Source: a virus
Strand: one strand, 5' to 3'
Length of the DNA: 45,609 nt
Virus record (IMG/VR): IMGVR_UViG_3300021960_000143
Span: 1-45,609 of that record
The stretch's first letter is position 1. Every line of letters starts with the position of its first letter. Positions 1-11,300 of the stretch are shown here, piece after piece. The notes beneath the pieces were generated by a model. The model was not told where the DNA came from. It worked only from the letters and a program-made list of their open reading frames with translations, and did not search any database. Made by a program: the position numbers and the translations under genes.

Positions 1-1529
1 ATACATGTATCAGGTGTGTTTGCTAGTGAATTAAAATTAAAAGCTAGTGACTCCATACAGCCTAGTACAACTGGTAAACAACCACCATTATCTACGTTTG
101 CAGCACTATTATAGTTAAACGCTGCTGAGTCCATACATCCAAACGTTGCTAAGTTGAAACAACTATCAATAACATTAAAATCAGTAGTGTAACCATTAGT
201 AGTATCGTTATGATATTCTACATAAGCTGGAGAAGCACAACCTGGAAACCAGTAGCAAAAATCAGCTGTATTAGCTGTGTCTGAGTAGTTATATGCTGTT
301 GAGTCCATACAACCATATATTTTTTCTTCGCAAATATTTCCACAATAAGTAAATCCTTCGTATAGAACAAATGGAACTATAAACGGTGGTAATATACTTA
401 TAGCGGTATCACCTTCAGGTCCTATTAGCGTAAAACCACATTCTATAGCTGTTGATTGAGCTTGTTGGTTAACAAATAATTTAGCACTAACCTCAGTTGG
501 TGCATACAAATCTAAAGTAAAAGCTTGATTAAAACCACTAGTCATAACAAAAATAGATGTATCATCATCTTGGTATATCTCTAGTCTAGTTCCAACCCAA
601 CCATTACCCACAAGATCGTGTAGTATTAAATCGTAGGAACACTGGTCAATGTTTTCCATTGAGTTTGCTAAAGAATCGTAGTTATGCATCGTACTATCTG
701 TACAACCGTATATCTTTAGAGTAGCACAGCTACCATTGTCGTTAGTAGCTAATGGATCGTATTCTACGTAGTCGTCATCCATACAGCCTAAAACTGGAGG
801 AGGTGGAACACAGGTATCAGATATAAATATGTGAGTGGAATCTTGTCCAAAGTTAGCGTTATCTCCATACACTAAAGTGTCTCCACATTGTATTATGTAA
901 TACGAGCCATCTTGTCCTCCCCATAAACTACCTTCTAATCCATCTCCGTAAATATCATATATAGTAAATGACAACTCACCTGCAGGTAAGCAGTTAATTA
1001 TTACTTGTGGTTGGTAGTCTGGAACGTTAGGGTAAGTACCTCCTGATAGGAGTATGTTGCCCAGTGAATCTTGTATATCCCATGAAGTTTCTTCTGGGTA
1101 TTGATCTAAATTTATTAACACTACAGTTTGCACACAAACAGGTGGTGGACCTGGAGGTGGACAAGGTAATATTGTGATCGTACTGTCTCTTTGAAAGAAA
1201 GAACCTATAACTGGATCCCAGTGTAATATAGGTCCTTGACAAGTATTACCCATGCGAAAGCTAGCAGGGTTTGTAGACGTCCATCCATCTCCATAAGAGT
1301 CGTTTAACGATATAGTATAGTCTCCACTAAAAACTCCTATAACCGTGTCTAAATATTCGTATTGAGCTGTAGGCTGGTAAAACATAGAAGTATCACCAGA
1401 AGCGTCTGAAACCATAAAGAAGTTAGACTCTGTCGGTGCATAGAAATCAAATTGCACTTGAAATCTAACCCATGAGTCTTGAGCAAATATACTTAGTGGT
1501 AAAAAAAATAATATTAATAACCTACCCAT
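1..1529 (-). CDS. Secreted Cys-repeat protein (GCxD...NY repeats), 3' end beyond window
   Basis: The minus-strand frame is open from the ATG at 1529 to the window edge (509 complete codons, no stop), so the C-terminus is missing. The N-terminus is a signal peptide (LLILFFLPLSIFA, then QD). Three modules carry a YGDGW-type signature: SYGDGW near residue 80, IYGDGLEG near 210 and LVGNGWVG near 308. They are mixed with six Cys-bounded repeats of the form GCxDxxAxNYxxxANxxxxxC, starting near residues 248, 275, 407, 430, 463 and 489. Such repeats are common in secreted or surface proteins of marine Bacteroidetes; their exact function is not established. The start overlaps the stop of the preceding 39-residue gene by one base (TAATG). 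It may be a virion adhesin or a protein exported by the infected cell. Export and repeat structure are clear; the role is a guess. Confidence 0.8.
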   Translation of the reverse strand, partial: MGRLLILFFLPLSIFAQDSWVRFQVQFDFYAPTESNFFMVSDASGDTSMFYQPTAQYEYLDTVIGVFSGDYTISLNDSYGDGWTSTNPASFRMGNTCQGPILHWDPVIGSFFQRDSTITILPCPPPGPPPVCVQTVVLINLDQYPEETSWDIQDSLGNILLSGGTYPNVPDYQPQVIINCLPAGELSFTIYDIYGDGLEGSLWGGQDGSYYIIQCGDTLVYGDNANFGQDSTHIFISDTCVPPPPVLGCMDDDYVEYDPLATNDNGSCATLKIYGCTDSTMHNYDSLANSMENIDQCSYDLILHDLVGNGWVGTRLEIYQDDDTSIFVMTSGFNQAFTLDLYAPTEVSAKLFVNQQAQSTAIECGFTLIGPEGDTAISILPPFIVPFVLYEGFTYCGNICEEKIYGCMDSTAYNYSDTANTADFCYWFPGCASPAYVEYHNDTTNGYTTDFNVIDSCFNLATFGCMDSAAFNYNSAANVDNGGCLPVVLGCMESLAFNFNSLANTPDTC

Positions 1530-1648
1530 TATTTCTTTTTCTTTCTTTTTTTAGGAACACAGTTTGGAACTGTTCTTCCTCTCTTTTTCTTAACACCCAC
1601 CATTTGGTATCCCTTCCAACACGGGCTTTTTTTCATTTTGTATGCCAT
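1529..1648 (-). CDS. Small basic protein, CWKGYxMVG...PNCVP type
   Basis: A 39-residue ORF (MAYKMKKSPCWKGY... to KKRKKKK). It has two cysteines in a short core, CWKGYQMVGVKKK and VPNCVP, and a lysine-rich tail. From memory, short proteins with this CWKGY...PNCVP core recur in marine virus genomes, but I know of no proven function. The two cysteines and basic tail would suit a small metal- or nucleic-acid-binding or virion-associated peptide; this is inference. It begins two bases after the thioredoxin-fold gene and ends in a one-base TAATG overlap with the secreted repeat protein, so it is well placed in the operon. The MAYK start is shared with the proteins at 38581-38955 and 42010-43140. 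Confidence 0.7.
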   Translation of the reverse strand: MAYKMKKSPCWKGYQMVGVKKKRGRTVPNCVPKKRKKKK

Positions 1649-1650
1649 AA

Positions 1651-2010
1651 TTAAAAATCGCTCATTAATAATTCGTTTATAAAATCTTGTACCTCTTTTC
1701 TCGTAGCTTTCATACTAAACGATATGTCAGCTTGATATCTTTTAACCTCTTCCCCATCTTTAAACACAAGAATAGTAGGTACGACTATTATTTCATGCTT
1801 ACTTTGTAGTTTTGGTGACTTTGCTATATCAACATATACTACATCACAGTCTTTTAATTTATCCACATACTCCACTTTGTTTGCATCGTTCCAAGCAGCG
1901 TTAAAGTGCGTTACAACTATCTGTGCGGATAACAAGTTGGTAGCCAACATGAGTATTATAAACAACAAATACCCGGCAAAAATTTTCCAGACTGTGTCAA
2001 TTTTATTCAT
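1651..2010 (-). CDS. Exported thioredoxin-fold protein without CxxC
   Basis: 119 residues. A hydrophobic N-terminus (residues 10-29, ending LLSAQ) is a signal peptide or membrane anchor. The rest follows the thioredoxin pattern: a first strand and HFNAAW (35-40), the strand VVYVDIAK (57-64), then VVPTILVFKDGEEVKRYQA (76-94) with the cis-Pro at 78 and the usual Gly after the following strand. Where thioredoxin has WCGPC this protein has WNDAN, and its only cysteine is residue 55, so dithiol redox activity is not expected. It may be a structural or binding version of the fold outside the cytoplasm. Its ATG shares one base with the stop of the preceding gene (TAATG at 2010). Confidence 0.75.
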   Translation of the reverse strand: MNKIDTVWKIFAGYLLFIILMLATNLLSAQIVVTHFNAAWNDANKVEYVDKLKDCDVVYVDIAKSPKLQSKHEIIVVPTILVFKDGEEVKRYQADISFSMKATRKEVQDFINELLMSDF

Positions 2011-2294
2011 TATCTTAGTTTATCAATTTTGTCTTCCATTCTTCTTAGGTCAACTTTCATTTCATCAACAGCTTTTTCTGTGTTTTCTATAGACATTCTT
2101 ATATTCTTATCTTTCATGTCGAACTCCATCCTAGTTACGTCTGGAGGTGGTGGGGCTGGTGATTCCATAGCTAAAGCTATGTCAGCTTGCAGCATAAACC
2201 ACATGCTTATCACGGTTGCCATAGCGGCGCCTATACCTATTAAAGTTTTAACACTTACTTTAAAACTACTGTCTTCGTTTAATTCTTTGGCCAT
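2010..2294 (-). CDS. Single-span membrane protein with coiled coil
   Basis: 94 residues. A hydrophobic segment at about 16-43 is followed by a proline-rich linker (SPAPPPPD, 45-52) and a charged helical C-terminus (55-94) with coiled-coil spacing. The layout of one N-terminal membrane span, a stiff linker and an outer coiled coil resembles inner-membrane spanins. No lipoprotein partner is obvious beside it, so lysis is only a possibility; a virion membrane-contact role is equally open. It is the first gene after the giant internal-protein gene and has a candidate promoter directly upstream (2311-2330). Confidence 0.6.
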   Translation of the reverse strand: MAKELNEDSSFKVSVKTLIGIGAAMATVISMWFMLQADIALAMESPAPPPPDVTRMEFDMKDKNIRMSIENTEKAVDEMKVDLRRMEDKIDKLR

Positions 2295-2310
2295 TATTTA
2301 TGTTTTTTCT

Positions 2311-2330
2311 ATATATATAAATATCACTTG
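2311..2330 (-). promoter_or_regulatory. Candidate late promoter, AAGTG + TATATA type
   Basis: Read on the minus strand this is CAAGTGATATTTATATATAT, starting about 31 bases before the ATG at 2294 in the 42-base gap after the giant gene. Close relatives lie upstream of the genes starting at 14371, 25545, 35934 and 44560. No transcription data are available. Confidence 0.4.
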
Positions 2331-2336
2331 TTTATT

Positions 2337-5300
2337 CTACTTTATAACCTCTGCGGATGGATTATATTCTATAAACGTTTTAATATCTGGTTCTGCAACA
2401 AAGTAAACCTCTCCATTAGGCTTTATAAAAGCTGTCGTACCGGGCATTCCACCTGTCTCTTCAATTTCTTTTTTTATCTTGTTGTATTTCCTAGTGTATT
2501 TTGCTTTTATTACACCCTCAGCCCTTGTTTTACCTTTAACTTTATCTCTAATTTCTGAAAGCTTAGTATTTTCAACGCCAACATCCCATCTATTCCAACC
2601 CATTAACATAGCTACAGACTTCCACGCTTCGTGATCACCTGATACAGCCTCTTTAACATTACTTGTTTTGTTAAGAAGTCTTGACAGTGGCACGTTAGTC
2701 ATACCTTCGACAACATTACCAGTTGCAGCCCAAATAGGATTGTCTAAGTCTGTCAATGGCATTTCTTCTATAACTTTCTTTTGCCATTTATAATTTGTTA
2801 GTCCAGAGTATGTTTTTCTAATTCTAGACGACAATGGTGGTGATATACTAAGACCAGATAAAACAGTTCTAACGTGATCTGCCTTATAGCCTTTGTCATC
2901 TTGCTTTTTAAATTCTAACAGCATATTTTTAAGAGCTGATAAACCAGCACCAGCGTAGCCAGAACCTCTTAATATAGTGTCAAGCATAGAATTAGCAATT
3001 CTAATTTCTTTTTTGTTTATAGCTTCTTTATCATCATCGCCAAATAAAACGCCAAACAAACCAGCTTGAAGTGAACTAAATATTAAGTTTTGCATACCAC
3101 CATAATACAAGATTCTAGATATATTAGACTTAGCATCTCCTCTACCGTTTTTAAGATCTAAAAAAGACTTTTTAATAATCCTATTGTATTGCATAGGCGT
3201 GTTAGCAAAAGCCAACACAAACCTACCTAAACCACTAGCTTGTTGTTGTGATATTAAATCTGGCCTAGAAGACTGTTGAGTTTTTTCAGCAGTACCTTGG
3301 AAATCTAACCAAGCCAACTCCTCTGCTTTTCTAGGTGTTTTACCTTCTTTAATATATTTCTTAACAGTGTTTCTAAAATAACTAGCACCTCCTAGTGAAA
3401 TTGCAAAACTATCTGCCATTTGAGTAGGCATAAAACCTTTTTGTATCAACCAGTTCAAAGCTGCTCTAGGCTTATTAACAGCACCGGTTGTTGCTTTCGC
3501 TAAATCAACATGGTTAACATCTGTTTTTAAACCAGATCTTCTTTGTTTCGCCCAACTAGAATTAAATATCATAGATACATCTTTCCAATATTGTTTTGGG
3601 TTTGCTAAAGTTTTACCAACATTTAATATATTATTGTGACCCCAGTTAACAAAGTTAGACGTGGAAAGCATTTGAAGCGTAGCAGAACGTATGTTCATCC
3701 ACATAATAGCCCCAACAGAGTTAGTCATAGCGCTTGAAGCAAAATCAACAAACCTGTCTTCACCTTGGTTTCTATTAACACCGTTTTCCATTCTCCAAAG
3801 CATAGTCTCTAAAGCTTCTCTGTACTTAGAACCATGTAAAGCTTCTAGCTTAGCTAGGTTTTCTGGACTAAATATAGCCTCTTTGTTTTTTATCCACTTT
3901 TCTAAATACAAAGCTCTATTACCTCTAGCTGTAGCGGACAATAAATCTTGTTGTATACCATTTGCTAACCAATCTTTTTGCGGTTTAGTATAACCATCTT
4001 TTTGTAAAGATATTTTACCTAAGTTATGTGCAAAAGCTAATAAATTAGGATTACTAGTTACTATTTCATTTAGCTTTTTTCTATCAGCTTTGGATTGAGA
4101 ACCTATATTGTGACCAGCACCTTCAAACAAAAATGATCTAACAGCTTGTTCGTAAGTATAGTGTTTCATACCAGGTATTTGATCTTTTAATATAGATACT
4201 GCTTCTGGCATCGACTTAGCTAACATGTTATAGTCTTCTGCTATTTTTTGTTTAGCTCTGTTTAAATTACGCACACCTATTTCATAAGGTCTACCTAACT
4301 TATCCTCTATAAACTTCATATCCTTTTCACCTTGCTTTCCTTTGCCGTAGTTCTTATACATTAAACCACCAAAGTCTTCAGCTGATGGAGGTAAAAAAGG
4401 TTCAAACTTATTTCTACCCATAACACTAGCCTCGTCTTGCGATAAAGTTACTTTTGCTTTAGCACCACCTTTTCTCTCCATCATTTCAGCAAAATCTTTT
4501 GTCGCTTTAGAAGACATAGATTTTATAGCTAATTGAGTTTTAGACTTAACATCAAATTGCTCTAGTACATTTTTAACAGCTTTAACGTTTTGTATCGCAT
4601 CATCAGCAAAGTAAAAGTCATTATAACCCTCACCAACCTTCTTCACCATCCAACCTGCTTTAGCTTCAGCCGTAGAGTTAGCTAAACCAGTTATGTTTTC
4701 AAGTTTGACATCAAGACCAACACCTTTTAGAAACTCGTGTATAGCAGTGTTCGCGTTAGCTGGTCTAGCGGTTAGAATATAAACGTTATCATTACCAAAT
4801 TTTTCGTTTCTAGCTAAAGCCTTTTCAAACAATGGTCCTTTTTCACCCATCATAACTTTACTAAACTCAGAGAAGTCAAACTTGTAACCTCTAGCTGCAA
4901 GATCAACATAATCCTTAGCATATTGTTCAGCATTTAGTTTGCCTTTTTTACCATCTGGTGTAGTAAAACCTATTTTAGACTTAGTTGTAGCTAGAGTATC
5001 GTCAAAATCCCAAACGCTAATACCTTTTTTTACTTTTTTACCTCCAGACTGCTCAACTATAGCTTGTACTCTTTCTATTTGTGATTCTAGCTTTTTACTA
5101 GACATAACTTTAGACTTGCCGTTAGAAACTCTAGACACTATATAATCACCAATGGAAACAGCTTTGCCTTCTGGTGTTATTATGAAGTTTTCTGATAAGT
5201 TTTTATATTCATGTACCATCTCAACATTCTTGTTGACACCAGTAACGCTACCCTGTCTAGAACCAGTACCACCACCACTCTCTTTAGAGTCGTTAAATTT

Positions 5301-8300
5301 TTGTTGAATTTTTGTAGTGAATGATAAGTCAGCCATTTTATCTAACTGATTGAACTCTTTTATAAACTCAGCTTTATTATTTATGTTCTTAGACATAGAT
5401 TTCATCATGTCTATATTGTGGTTAAGCACAGCTGTTGTGTGTTGGTTGGATAAACTTCCTTTAGAAACTGTAAAAGCTGTTAAAGGGTTAAGTGATCTAA
5501 AAAACCCTCCTGAGATTTTTGATTGTTGTTTAACAAGTTTAAACACATCATTAAACCTTTTGTTCATAGTTTCTTTCGGTCCATCGGCAACATAGTCAAA
5601 TAACATGCTCGCCATATCTTGTCTTAAAAACTTATTGGCTTCATAAGCTTTTTTAAAAGTAGTTCCTTTAGAAGTGTAAAACTCATTTATTTGAGCCTCT
5701 ATTAAATTAGCTACATCTCTTGGGCTTTTACCAGCGTTGTCTTTAACTATCTTTACCATACTACTTTTCATAACCTCAACAGGTATAATAGTAGCGTCTT
5801 TAGCTTTAGAGTTTACTGGTCTATTAAAGTTAGGTTGTATGTCATAAAAATGATCAGCTATAAACTCTGTTGTTCTTTTCCAGTTACCTTCAAATTGGTT
5901 TAATAAAGCTTTAGTGCTTAAACCTGTTTGTGATTCAACTGTCAACTTGTGGCCAGCCGTCTCAAACAATCTTGACAACATGTAGACTTGTGCGTCAGGC
6001 CTAACACCTTTCATGTTTTTATGCAAAAACTGAACAATTGGTGTCATAGCAGCAGCATCAACAGCATAACCGTTTTCACCAAACGTAGTTTCATTTTTTA
6101 TCTGAAGTAGTTCGTTTATTTCGTTTATAGCTTTTGCGCCTTTAACAGAGCTAGCAAATTCCTCCACAACTCTAATATCTTCTTTGCTGTAATTTTCTCT
6201 AAGGTTTATACCTTTACCGAGTAGTTTTTCAACTCTCTTAACTAACTCTCCAACCTCTTGATCTGTAGCTCCAGTTTGCTTTAAACCGTTTATCAAAGCA
6301 TTTAACTTAACATCTTTAGTTGACCTTGCCATAGCTTTTATAAAGTCCATAGACTCTTTACTAGATAAAGACTTAGACTTACCATCTTCAACTTTAGCTA
6401 TTAAATCCTTAAGAGTAGTTTTTATAACTATGCTACCACTAGCGTGTCCAGCTCTAATTACATCAACAGCAATTTGAGTGGATAAACCTCTACCCATTTC
6501 AAACTGAATATTGTTATATGCTTTCTTACGTCTTTTACCTAAAGCTGAGTCAGCATTTATACTAACTGGCTTACCGTCTGGGCCAATAGTAGTAAGTAAT
6601 ACATCTCTTAAAAACGTTTCCTTTGTAAATTCTTTTTTACTTTGTTTGGGTAGGTTCTGAGTTGATCCCTCTCTTTTTAAAGAAACAGTTTCACCCTTAT
6701 CTTCAAACATATCTCTAACTACAGTTCCCTTTAGTTTAGTTGACATTTGGCCAGAACCTTTTGATCCAGCACGATGTGCTAAGTCTGGTCTAGCTATTTC
6801 AAATGACTGCTCACTAACAGCATCTATTATCACCTTCCAGTTATCACCTTTTATAGCGTAAGCTACTTTTTCTGTTATAGTATTACCCATAACCTCCGAT
6901 ATAATATCTTTAGCTACATTGTCAATTGTAATTAAATCTTCTTTATACCAATCTCTGTTAACTAATCTCTCTTGTATTCTATCAACCTGCTCTTGCTTTA
7001 AGCCAAAACCACCTTCTTTTACAGACAGCTTAAGTGTTCTGAGAGTACTTAATTCTTTTACCAAATCAGCTTCTATAGTTTCTTTAGTAACCATTCTCTC
7101 ATAAACATCTCCTTCACCCTTGTCTTCAAGCTCTCTTTTTATAGCTATATCATCAATACTTTCCGTAGTAAATCTTTTGTTTAGGTTTACGTTTGCCCCT
7201 CGTAATATATCACCCTGCTTTTGAAAACCTTTTGGATTAGGACCAGTAAGTGATCCTTTAAAATATCTACCAAATTCTGGGTCTTTAGCTGGGTTGTATC
7301 TATCTATTATTTTTAAAGCCTCGTTTACAGCTGATGCTTCGATTGCTTTTTTCTGAGACACATCTTCTATAAGTCTAGGGTTTATAGCGCCACCTTTACC
7401 GCCTTTACCATATAAAAAGTTCATCAAAGTACCCATGTTGTTTTCTAATAACCTTTGTCTTACTCTGTTTCTTTTTTGAAGCGATGAAATTTCACCTTTT
7501 ATAGCATCAAAACTTTCTCTGTAACCTTCTGGTTGATTCTGTATTAAGTTTTTAGCTTGCTCATTAAGTACGTTTAGTCTTTCTGCTAGTTCTTTTGGTT
7601 TACCAGCAACCCAATCTTTAGTTAAAGATTTGTTTTTAATAGCTATTTCTTCGTTAGTGATTTTCTCACGAGGTTTGTTCATTACATCTACAAAACTTAC
7701 CTCATTTTTACTAGAAACGTTTTTAGCTTTTTCATTTTTTCTACCTTCAGCACTAGGTCCAACACTATTAACATGTTGATCTAATACTGGATCTTTTAGT
7801 AAAGTCTCAAAGTTTTCTAATTGTTTAGAAGTAACCTTACCTTTAGACATAGCTATAGAAAGATTACCTAACCACTCAACAAGTTCTTTGCCCTTCATGT
7901 TCCTGTTAAGCTCCCCGTTTTTGAAACCTTGTTTACCTAACTGATTGTTCATTACTCTAGAAAATCTATCTAAAATTCTACCACCTAGTATTTTATCTCT
8001 ACTAACTGGATCAGCTAAAGCTTCTAAAGTGTTCATAACAAACTCTTCAGCTTTAATGTCAGCAAAATCTTCTCTATTACTATATTCGTTTGTTATATAA
8101 TCTTCCATGCTAAAGTCTTTTTCAACCTTAGCTAACTCAAACTCCATAGCGGTTTCAAAGTCTTTTCTTTCTATAACCTCACCTTTTTTATTTAAAAACT
8201 GTCCATTTTGATTTTTTAAAGTAGCTTTCATAGTAAAACCTTCTAAAGCTTCTTTTAACTCCATCTTCATTTTTTCAGCCGCTATTTTACCACCTTCAGC

Positions 8301-11300
8301 TGAAAACCTTTTTGAAAGCATCATGTGACCAATCTCTTGTGGTATTTGACCAAACTTAGCTTTATTTATATCAATAAGTATACTAGTACTACCGTTTCCT
8401 TCTTTTACAAATTCAGCAGCAGAACCATCATCTTTCATTCCCTCTCTATTCTCGACAACTTTAAACTTAGTTTTACCACCATCGCTTTTACCCGTCATAC
8501 CATCAAAAGCTTTAAGAACATTCTCACCTCTTTGATTGTATTCTTCCGTCATCTTCTTAGGATCCATAGCTGAAGCGCTATCCCTAATTACAGCTAAACG
8601 ATTTTTAGTACCGTAGTATAAATCTACATGTCTAAAATAATCTGCTTCGTGCTTGTCATATTCTTTCTTCTCCTCTCTAGTAAGTTCTGAAACCTCTCTA
8701 CCTTTAAGTATATCTTGTTGTGCTTGTTTAGACGCTTTAGCATTTATATTAGCTTCGTTGTGTAAAGTTTTTAACTTATCTCTACCCTTAAACCCAAGCA
8801 TGTGACCACCTCTTCTATCTATAGTACCTTTGTAGCCAACTAAAGCAAATACAAAGAAATCTACTAGAGCTTGTTGCCCAGAAGCACTGTAGTCACCGTA
8901 ACTATCACTAACATGTTTCATGTAGCTTTTATTACCTTTTAAATCCTCTATTAAACCATGGACTTCTTCAGAGGCTTTAATACCAAGCATACCACTTGTA
9001 CCTGCTTTAAAAGTATCCATTAATGATTTAACCCTACTGCTTTCACCTATGGTTTTTGGTAAAACTTTATTAAGTAGTTGTCCAACGCCATAAAAAGCAG
9101 CACCAGAACCCACGTGGTATTGATCACCCATTACAATGCCCATTTTTAGTTCTTCGTTAAGAACTTTAGCAGTTTGTATTATACTTTTACCTTTAGTAGA
9201 ATATTCTAACCCTTTACCACCGGTTGCTAAAACAGCTTTATTAAAACCAACCACATCATCAGCTAAGCTAACACTGTGCTTTGCTTCGAACGCTTTTAAA
9301 GATTTACCAGTCCTTAGCATTCTTTGACCAAATCTAGTTGCAGCTAGAGCTGTACCTGTACCAGCAGTAACGTATTCAATGGCAGCAAACTCAACTATAG
9401 CAGGTATAAATGCAGAAACCCCTTCTAACGTAGAGTATGCAACTCCTTTTTCAGCTTCTTTAGATTCTTTTTCTGTAAGCTCAACACCGTTGTACTCTAC
9501 AACATCCTCACCTTCCTTATCTTTAACAACTTTATAAGATGTTATACCACCTAAATCTTCTAAGTCTCTTTGTCTACTTTGGTATTGTGGCGGTATTTTG
9601 TAATCAGCATCAAATATATTTACAGCAGCTTCACCTATAGTTTGGCCAAAATGATGAACTCCATCAGCAATATCTTCAATAGCACTATCAACTCTAGACG
9701 ATGGGTCTTCATTCATTAAATATAATCTATTAATAGCATAGTTATTAGCTATTAGTCTTTTACGATCAGATCTATACGTTCTAAGGTCTTGTATAAAGTT
9801 TTTAGAATAGTCTACACCCTGCGTGTATGTTTCTATATCCCCGTAATCTCCCTTGGCGCCAGCTATTTGTTGTTGATCATCAAACTCTAGTAAACCAAAA
9901 TAACCTTCGTCTGAATCATACTTTAAATTTTGAGTGTTTTCTTTACGGTCAGCAAAAGCAGTTCCATCGTTATCTATTATAGATATGTTGTCTGCTAAGT
10001 AACCATAATCAACATTATATGTTATACCTAATGGTGTTTCACCAGTTGGATTATAACCACCTCTTTTAAGAATTGCTTGGGCTGTAACATCGTTTACAAC
10101 TATGTCAACTTTTTCATTACCTTTAACGTCACTAAAATACATGTTAAGTTGGTGGTCTTCATATAGATCTTTTGTTTTAGTACCAAAAGTTTTTACAGTA
10201 CCCTCCATTTCAGCTAAAGCAGCCTCGTATTCTTCAGGTGACAAAGTGTATCCACCTTGTAGTTTAACGTCTTTAATGTTTTCTAATGCGTTACCATGTC
10301 TGTCTACTCTAGCTGATGACGTGGTGTAAAAGTTATCAGCTTGTTTTCTAGCCCCGTCAATTTGAGTTTCCAAACTATCAAATATAGTATCAGCAACTGT
10401 CTCACCGTTTTTTACTTTGTCTTGTAATTGATACCACTGATCAACCAACGTAGCTAATTTTCTCTCCTCTACGCTAAGTGTTGCAAAGTTTAATCCTTTA
10501 CGCATATCTAAAACATCCTCAACAGTGTTTCCTTTTATAGTTGTTTCGTTTAAAGCTCCATCTACAACGGATGATCCTCTAGAGTTTTGAATAGCAAAAA
10601 TACCATTTTGGTAGGTCCTAACAGCGTCTGAGTTTCTTTTTGTTGTGGCCTTTGCTTCTACAGCATCTTCTATAATGTGATCCATCTCAACTCTAGATAT
10701 CTCACTTAAATCTACTTTAGCATCCCAACCACCATACCAATGGTTAGTACCGAACTCTGCCTTTATAGCTTTAGCTATTTCGTTATATTTGTTGTCTTCA
10801 CTTTTTACATCTGGGTTTTTATCTGGGCTAACATTATACAGAGCATTTTCGTTAGCTCCAATATCAGCCATCCACTCTTTATTATTTAGAAGATCAGTTA
10901 CCCCTTGTTGTATCGTCTTGCGTTGCTCTTTAAATTTAGATGTACCTTCTACTCTTTGTGCAAACGTATTTATTTGCTGAGCAGCCATATCCCATCTTGA
11001 TAATGACTTGTCAGAAGTAGCACCTCCAAAAAACCCGCGTTCTGTCCAATCACCAGTTTTATTATTCCAGTTGTTAGGTAGAGCTATATCCATAGTTTTA
11101 CCACCTTTATGAGCTCTAACGACATCAGAGCCCTTTACTTCTTCTGAGAACCATATGCCTTTGTTTTTGTATAGTTCATTAAGATGTTTAACGGCGTTTT
11201 CTTCTACTCTCAATCCCATGTTACCAACAGACTCTCTTTGAAGCTCTGAACCAGATATTTCACCAAATCCATCGTCGTTCATTTCAGGCTGTTTGTTATC

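Noticed and set aside
4990-5015. DFDDT as a possible RNA polymerase metal motif
   Set aside because: crAss-like virion RNA polymerases have DFDGD or similar. Here DFDDT is followed by ILTAR and ADD in HAD order, so a HAD domain is the better reading.
4939-5145. Plus-strand open frames inside the giant gene and elsewhere
   Set aside because: These frames lie opposite long, well-supported minus-strand proteins and have composition typical of reverse-strand shadows.
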